DNA from: Mailhella sp.
GTDB lineage: Bacteria; Desulfobacterota; Desulfovibrionia; Desulfovibrionales; Desulfovibrionaceae
Direction: 5' to 3'
Length of the DNA: 5,572 nt
Assembly: GCA_024404335.1 (NCBI GenBank)
Contig: JAKSQA010000082.1
Coordinates: 1 to 5,572, forward strand
Both the position numbers and the translations under genes were made by a program. Under the pieces are notes generated by a model that was not told where the DNA came from, did not search any database, and saw only the letters and a list, made by a program, of their open reading frames with translations. Below, piece after piece: positions 1 to 5,572 of the stretch (position 1 is the stretch's first letter; each line of letters begins with the position of its first letter).

Positions 1-14
1 CCCTGTCCATGCGG

Positions 15-50
15 GAAAGGAAAAGGGGGGAGGCACCAAGGCCTCCCCCC
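15..50 (-). terminator. Rho-independent terminator of pyrG
   Basis: A perfect 10-bp inverted repeat, GGGGGGAGGC at 25-34 and GCCTCCCCCC at 41-50, encloses a 6-nt loop (35-40). Read on the minus strand, the stem is followed at once by the pyrimidine tract CTTTTCCTTTCC, so the T-rich side faces away from pyrG. It starts about 25 nt after the pyrG stop codon. This suggests that pyrG is transcribed alone and does not form an operon with whatever lies left of the window. Confidence 0.85.
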
Positions 51-75
51 TTCATCAATGCCGCAGGCGGATCCG

Positions 76-1829
<1,754 letters not shown>

Positions 1830-1836
1830 CACCCCA

Positions 1837-1866
1837 TTGACGCAACGTATCTTTCCCCCTTATACT
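1837..1866 (+). promoter_or_regulatory. Sigma70-type promoter of purQ
   Basis: TTGACG (1837-1842) matches five of six bases of the -35 consensus. After an 18-nt spacer, TATACT (1861-1866) matches five of six bases of the -10 consensus. Transcription would begin near 1872-1875, giving a purQ leader of about 140 nt. This is the best promoter match in the window and is correctly oriented for purQ. Confidence 0.7.
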
Positions 1867-1887
1867 TGATAGACAAGGGGAATGGAA

Positions 1888-1992
1888 GTGTTATCTGCCG
1901 CCCCTGGGATTTTTCTTTTCCCATTCCGATGTCACGATGAAGGGGACGCATCCGGCGGAGCGCGTCTTCCCAGTGCCGGCGATCCGGCCTAA
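1888..1992 (+). CDS. Possible upstream leader ORF of purQ (34 codons)
   Basis: A GTG at 1888 lies 7 nt after AAGGGG (1875-1880), an acceptable Shine-Dalgarno, and opens a frame running to TAA at 1990-1992, 20 nt before the purQ ATG. The in-frame ATG at 1882 is only 1 nt from the same AAGGGG, which is too close for good initiation. The frame spans nearly all of the leader structure. The peptide contains a short hydrophobic run (GIFLFPF) and no obvious codon run of the attenuation type. A frame of this length is not improbable by chance in GC-rich DNA, so this is a tentative candidate and not a called gene. Confidence 0.18.
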   Translation: MLSAAPGIFLFPFRCHDEGDASGGARLPSAGDPA

Positions 1993-2002
1993 CTATCCGC
2001 CT

Positions 2003-2006
2003 GGAG
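2003..2006 (+). promoter_or_regulatory. purQ ribosome binding site
   Basis: GGAG sits 6 nt before the ATG at 2013 and supports that start. An ATG at 2008 is in another frame and too close to the GGAG to compete. Confidence 0.7.
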
Positions 2007-2012
2007 TATGCG

Positions 2013-2816
2013 ATGGCCAAGGTCAATGTCCTGGTGCTCACCGGCTACGGCACCAACTGCCATGATGAAACCGCCCACGCCGCACGCCTCGGCGGTGCCG
2101 ACCGTGCCGATATCGTGCATTTTTCCGACATCGTTTCCTGTGATGTGCGCCTTGACGACTATCAGATGATGGTCTTCCCCGGAGGCTTCCTCGACGGCGA
2201 CGACATGGGCGCCGCCCAGGCCGCCGCACAGCGCTGGCTGCACCTGAGCGATGCGAAGGGAGTTCCGCTTCTTGACCATCTGAGCCGCTTCCTCGCTGAC
2301 GGCAAGCTCATGCTGGGCATCTGCAACGGCTTCCAGCTCATGGTGAAGCTCGGCGTGCTCCCCGCACTCGATGGAAAGCGCTTCGAACGTCAGGTATCCC
2401 TCACCCACAACAACTCCGCCCGCTTCGAAGACCGCTGGGTGGCGCTCAAGGCCAACCCGAAGAGCCCCTGCGTGTTCACGAAGGGCCTCGGCCAGCTCGC
2501 CATGCCCGTGCGCCACGGCGAAGGCCGCATCGTCACCCCCGACGACGCCACGCTGGAACGCCTCGCGAAGGAGAACCTCATCGCCCTCCAGTACGCCGAC
2601 CCCGAGACCGGCGAGACGACGCAGGAATACCCGCTCAACCCCAACGGATCCCCGATGGCCATTGCCGGCCTCACCGATCCCACCGGCCACTGCCTCGGCC
2701 TCATGCCTCATCCCGAGGCGTTCAACCACGCGACGAACGCCCCCCGCTGGACCCGCGGCGAATATGAGCTGCCCGGCACCATCCTGTTCGAGAATGCCGT
2801 GAACTATCTCCGCTGA
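2013..2816 (+). CDS. purQ: Phosphoribosylformylglycinamidine synthase, glutamine amidotransferase subunit PurQ
   Basis: PurQ is the glutaminase part of FGAM synthase, the fourth step of de novo purine synthesis. It releases ammonia from glutamine for PurL to convert FGAR to FGAM in the cytoplasm. The 267-residue product is a class I glutamine amidotransferase: an N-terminal VNVLVLTGYGTNCHDET strand-turn, FPGGFLDGDDMGA (about 55-67) forming the oxyanion region, the nucleophile elbow LGICNGFQLM with Cys104, THNNSARFEDRW (131-142), HGEGR (168-172), and LMPHPE with His233 and Glu235 completing the triad. It is longer than the roughly 227-residue Bacillus-type PurQ. The HNNSARFEDRW segment resembles the C-terminal amidotransferase domain of large single-chain PurL, so it fits the GATase_5 type. 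No PurS or PurL gene is in the window, so its partner must be elsewhere. The gene diverges from pyrG and has its own promoter and terminator. All catalytic residues are present. Confidence 0.93.
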   Translation: MAKVNVLVLTGYGTNCHDETAHAARLGGADRADIVHFSDIVSCDVRLDDYQMMVFPGGFLDGDDMGAAQAAAQRWLHLSDAKGVPLLDHLSRFLADGKLMLGICNGFQLMVKLGVLPALDGKRFERQVSLTHNNSARFEDRWVALKANPKSPCVFTKGLGQLAMPVRHGEGRIVTPDDATLERLAKENLIALQYADPETGETTQEYPLNPNGSPMAIAGLTDPTGHCLGLMPHPEAFNHATNAPRWTRGEYELPGTILFENAVNYLR

Positions 2817-2840
2817 CCATCCGCGGCCAATGAAGACAGA

Positions 2841-2867
2841 AAGCCCCCTGTGAAGGGGGCTTTTTTT
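2841..2867 (+). terminator. Rho-independent terminator of purQ, possibly bidirectional
   Basis: AAGCCCCC (2841-2848) and GGGGGCTT (2855-2862) form an 8-bp stem with a TGTGAA loop, followed by an uninterrupted T run to 2867. It starts 24 nt after the purQ stop. On the minus strand the same stem is followed only by TCTGTC (TTTCTGTC counting its last two stem bases), so it may also stop the converging nuclease transcript, but less efficiently. The 74 nt between it and the nuclease stop hold no stronger terminator. Confidence 0.92.
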
Positions 2868-2941
2868 ATCGGAATGCGGAATGGGACGCCGGGAGCGCGC
2901 CGCGGATGGGGATCCGTTACCCTCGGGCTTGCGGAGACTTT

Positions 2942-5572
2942 TCAGGAACGGGCGCAGCAGCCGCGGAGCCCGCACTTCTCGCATCTGCGGGTGCGCCTGT
3001 GCATGAAGAAGGGCGCCGATGCCATGTGCCGCAGAAGGAAGGAGAGGAGCACGGGCACCTTCTCCGCCAGGGCATGTGCGCGGTCCTCCTCATCCATGCC
3101 GAGGAAGAGGGGGATCTCGCCGCCCCCGTCGGCAAGGCGGACCCATGCCGCGTCGGGCGTGCCGAGCCTTTTCTCTTCAGCGGATGCGGATTCCGTCCAC
3201 ATGTGCAGGTAGCAGGCGAGCTGCGCGCTCGGAAGCGCGTCGGCCAGGTCGGGCAGGGGGTCGGGCCGGCCCGGCTGCCAGTCGGCAAGGCTGCTCCAGA
3301 GACCGTCGTCGCTCCAGAATCCCTGCCGGGGCTGGCTGGCCGTCTTTCCGCTCTTGTAGTCGAGGATCATGACGCCCTCCTCGCGCAGGTCGATCCTGTC
3401 GAGTGTGCCTTCGAGCATGAATGTCCCCGCGGCCGTCATGACCGGGGCGGAGAGCTCGCTTTCCAGGGCCAGGAGCCGGAGGACGTCCGGCTGCTTCGCC
3501 ATGTAGTCGCGCAGGCGCTTCGGGCCGGAGCTTTCCAGCATGAAGGCGCTCTGCGGCGGCAGGTTCGCCATCACGCCGGAGGCTTCGACCTCGGCCCGGA
3601 AGGCGTCGGCAAGGGCGTCGGGGCTGATGTCACCCCTCATGACGGGCTTCCCGAGGAAGGGGGAATAGGTCTTGAAGAGCGCGGCGTGCAGGGCGTTGCC
3701 TACGCCGAGGGGGTCATCCCCGTCGGGCATGGCGTCAGGCCGCCGCAGGCCGCATACCCTCCGCAGGAAGAATTCCATGGGGCACGCGAGGTACATGTCG
3801 ATCATCGTGGGCGAGACGGGCCTGCGGAGCAGCTCCCTCACGGATGCCGCGATGGCGGGCGTGCGCTCCACGGGCATGTCGGTCCGGAGAGGCGGGAGCG
3901 ACAGGGGGAACTCCGCTGCCTTCATGCCGCCTTCGCCGGGGCGGAGGATCTTCCGGCTTTTCTTCTCCATTTCCCAGATAAGCTCGTCGATGAAGCGGGA
4001 GCGCTGTTTCCTTCCGTCAAGCGAGCCGGACTTCACGCCCTCCTGCCAGTAGAGGCCTACTTCGCGGGCGCCCCGTATGAGGCGGTGGAAGGTGTGTGCC
4101 GCCAGGCGTTCCCTGCGGTCGTTGTCGGGCAGCCCGAGGAGGGGGCGCAGCCCGTCGGGAAGAAGCGGATCGTTCACAGGCGCGCCGGGCAGGGCGTCGT
4201 CCGTCAGGTCGAGGAGGGAGACCCGGTGGGCCACGGAACGCAGCGACGCGAGGTCGAGCCTTTCGTCGGACAGGCGGCTGCCTCCGAGCCCGGGGATGAT
4301 CTGCTGCGAGAGTCGGGCGAGGCATTCCGCATCAAGGGGGAAGGAGGGCCAGATTCCGGCACCGTATTCGAGGAGCAGGTCCGCAAGGCCGCGGAGCATC
4401 CCCGCAAGGTCGCGCAGGGTTTCCAGGCGGCCGTGGCCGGCGAGCCGCCCGGCCGCGAGCTCGAGGAGCCCGGCGGTCTCCTCGCAGATGTCTTCGGAGC
4501 TCGGCGGATTCTCCAGATCGCCCAGGACGTCGTCGGCGAGGTCGGCGGCAGCCTCTGCCGCATGGAGAAGCCGTGATCCGGTGCGGACCTTCCGCTCAAG
4601 GAGCGAGAGGAACGGGCGCAGGGAGCGGCCGGGGGCTCCGTCCGCCTCCGCGGGGCGGAGCATCCGTATGTAGGGGTGGCGCAGCAGGGCCAGGAAGTCC
4701 TTCCATTTCACGCGGCCGGAGGCGTCCATGCCTTCCCGTGTCTGGAACATCCTTTCGATGAGCCGGGCCAGCAGGGAGCGCTGCAGCGGATAGCCGAGCG
4801 AGATGTTGATCTCCTTCTCGGGGATGTGGTGCAGGGCCGCCATGAGGAGCGAGTCGTGGGAAAGGACGACGGCCCGGCTTCCGTCCTGTGCCGGCGTTTC
4901 CGCAATCTCCCGCCTGAGCTCCTTCAGCTGGGAATGGAGGTCGTACCCGGCATAGAAGCGGATGCGCGGAGTCCTTTCCGATGTCTCGCCGAACAGTTCG
5001 CACGGTGCGTTCCAGGCGCGGATCCATTCGGCATGGTCGCCGCAGCTCCAGTGGTGCCTGCCCTCCGCCAGGCCGGGGTCGGAGTGGAGGCAGACCCGGG
5101 CGCCGTGTTCCCAGAGATAGCGGAAGAGGACGTCCTGGGCCTTCGTGAGGCGGACGAATCCGGCGAGGATGATCTTCCTGCGGGCAAGCGGCGGCGGGAG
5201 CGGGGCGTCTTCGGCGGCGAACCGGGCGGCGAGCATGGATTCTGTCCCGGGCGTGCTGAGCCCGGCGGCCTTCAGCCCCGCATGGTACTCCCTCTGGATG
5301 TTCCGGAGGTTTGCGAGGATCGAGGCGGCGTAGTCGGAGACCTCGTCTTCTCCTGCGGCGATGTCCACGGCCTGCACGAGGTTTCCGGCGCATTCCTCAA
5401 GAAGCGCTGCCAGGCGCCGGCCCCAGGGGAAGAAATACGCCATGCCGTTGCTCCGCATGGAGGCGGTGAGGGCGGCCGGCCTGCTTCCGGGCGGGAGTCC
5501 GTCGGCCGCGGCGAGGACGCTGTCGCGCACGACGGCGACCTGGTCGAGCATTCCTGCGCGCCTGAGCGGGGT
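2942..5572 (-). CDS. addB: AddB-type PD-(D/E)XK nuclease / inactive-helicase subunit (5' end outside window)
   Basis: This is the AddB-like subunit of an AddAB double-strand-break-processing helicase-nuclease. The frame is open to the right edge, so the true start, including any Walker A loop, is not visible. Residues are numbered from the in-frame Met at 5551. The first ~540 residues look like a diverged UvrD/AddB helicase-like region, including VVLSHDSLLMAALHHIP and the AddB-typical NISLGYPLQRSLLARL (about 249-264). The C-terminal RecB-family nuclease domain starts near 578: SPTMIDMYLACP with Cys590, GNALHAAL with His622, EGTLDRIDL with Asp718, ILDYKSGK with Asp731 and Lys733, and QLACYL (777-782), which together make an intact active site. 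The tail CEKC-GLRG-CC (Cys857, 860, 865/866) with Cys590 fits the four-cysteine 4Fe-4S cluster of AddB. The stop is TGA at 2942-2944. The gene converges on purQ, so an addA partner cannot lie directly downstream and must be upstream or elsewhere. A looser name would be PD-(D/E)XK nuclease family protein. Confidence 0.85.
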   Translation of the reverse strand, partial: TPLRRAGMLDQVAVVRDSVLAAADGLPPGSRPAALTASMRSNGMAYFFPWGRRLAALLEECAGNLVQAVDIAAGEDEVSDYAASILANLRNIQREYHAGLKAAGLSTPGTESMLAARFAAEDAPLPPPLARRKIILAGFVRLTKAQDVLFRYLWEHGARVCLHSDPGLAEGRHHWSCGDHAEWIRAWNAPCELFGETSERTPRIRFYAGYDLHSQLKELRREIAETPAQDGSRAVVLSHDSLLMAALHHIPEKEINISLGYPLQRSLLARLIERMFQTREGMDASGRVKWKDFLALLRHPYIRMLRPAEADGAPGRSLRPFLSLLERKVRTGSRLLHAAEAAADLADDVLGDLENPPSSEDICEETAGLLELAAGRLAGHGRLETLRDLAGMLRGLADLLLEYGAGIWPSFPLDAECLARLSQQIIPGLGGSRLSDERLDLASLRSVAHRVSLLDLTDDALPGAPVNDPLLPDGLRPLLGLPDNDRRERLAAHTFHRLIRGAREVGLYWQEGVKSGSLDGRKQRSRFIDELIWEMEKKSRKILRPGEGGMKAAEFPLSLPPLRTDMPVERTPAIAASVRELLRRPVSPTMIDMYLACPMEFFLRRVCGLRRPDAMPDGDDPLGVGNALHAALFKTYSPFLGKPVMRGDISPDALADAFRAEVEASGVMANLPPQSAFMLESSGPKRLRDYMAKQPDVLRLLALESELSAPVMTAAGTFMLEGTLDRIDLREEGVMILDYKSGKTASQPRQGFWSDDGLWSSLADWQPGRPDPLPDLADALPSAQLACYLHMWTESASAEEKRLGTPDAAWVRLADGGGEIPLFLGMDEEDRAHALAEKVPVLLSFLLRHMASAPFFMHRRTRRCEKCGLRGCCARS

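Larger units (their letters stand above)
1873..2012 (+). promoter_or_regulatory. purQ 5' leader with alternative pairings
   Basis: The predicted leader can fold in two exclusive ways. AGGGG (1876-1880) can pair with CCCCT (1901-1905), placing a short stem 4 nt before the U-rich tract 1910-1919. Alternatively GGAATGG (1879-1885) can pair perfectly with CCATTCC (1921-1927), using two of the same G residues and enclosing the U-tract. TGGGA (1905-1909) with TCCCA (1919-1923) is a third option. Downstream, GACGC/GCGTC (1945-1949 with 1962-1966) extends through GGG/CCC (1942-1944 with 1969-1971) across a TT bulge. GCCGG/CCGGC (1975-1979 with 1984-1988) forms a compact hairpin 14 nt before the Shine-Dalgarno. 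The layout resembles an attenuator or riboswitch, but I recognise no purine, PRPP (ykkC) or other known class. Control by this leader is inference. Confidence 0.35.

Noticed and set aside
1873..2012. A known purine or PRPP (ykkC-type) riboswitch before purQ
   Set aside because: I could not find the conserved core of either class; the pairings seen do not fit their consensus. A covariance-model search would settle this.
2899..2928. Small CGGAT/ATCCG hairpin between the purQ terminator and the nuclease stop
   Set aside because: The stem is only 5 bp with no T-tract on either strand; it is probably chance in GC-rich DNA.
1989..2984. A 331-codon open frame on the minus strand covering purQ and the terminator
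   Set aside because: It is antisense to purQ, reads through a clear terminator hairpin, and overlaps the end of the nuclease gene. It is a composition artefact.
2906..4576. A 556-codon open frame on the plus strand opposite the nuclease gene
   Set aside because: It is antisense to the conserved nuclease domain. Its composition (G, A, E, R, P) reflects GC-rich third positions and it shows no domain.

Overview
The window carries three protein-coding genes from a GC-rich bacterial chromosome and looks like ordinary housekeeping DNA. From left to right they are pyrG (CTP synthase, minus strand, complete), purQ (glutamine amidotransferase subunit of FGAM synthase, plus strand, complete), and a long AddB-type PD-(D/E)XK nuclease gene (minus strand, 5' end cut by the right edge of the window). 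The protein style (a GATase_5-type stand-alone PurQ of 267 residues, CTP synthase starting [11 protein letters not shown], an AddB-like RecB-family nuclease) together with high GC suggests a Desulfovibrionaceae-like member of the Desulfobacterota. That assignment is an impression from sequence recognition and not a search result. No mobile element, CRISPR array, tRNA or rRNA was seen.

Layout: positions 1-75 lie downstream of pyrG and hold a strong intrinsic terminator for it. pyrG occupies 76-1722. The 290-nt divergent spacer (1723-2012) contains the control regions of both pyrG and purQ. These are an AT-rich putative pyrG promoter with interlocked palindromes, a perfect hairpin just upstream of the pyrG ribosome binding site, a good sigma70-type promoter pointing at purQ (TTGACG, 18 nt, TATACT), and a purQ leader of about 140 nt. 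The leader has mutually exclusive base-pairing options, a U-rich tract and a possible short upstream ORF. purQ spans 2013-2816 and ends in a textbook terminator (2841-2867). The nuclease gene converges on that terminator from the right and runs to the window edge.

Functionally, the divergent pair couples two glutamine-dependent nucleotide-synthesis steps. PyrG makes CTP from UTP, and PurQ supplies ammonia for the fourth step of purine synthesis. The shared spacer could coordinate them. The nuclease belongs to double-strand-break repair and is unrelated to the nucleotide genes beyond sharing a terminator region. I found no convincing new system. The purQ leader is the only stretch that might hold an undescribed regulatory element.
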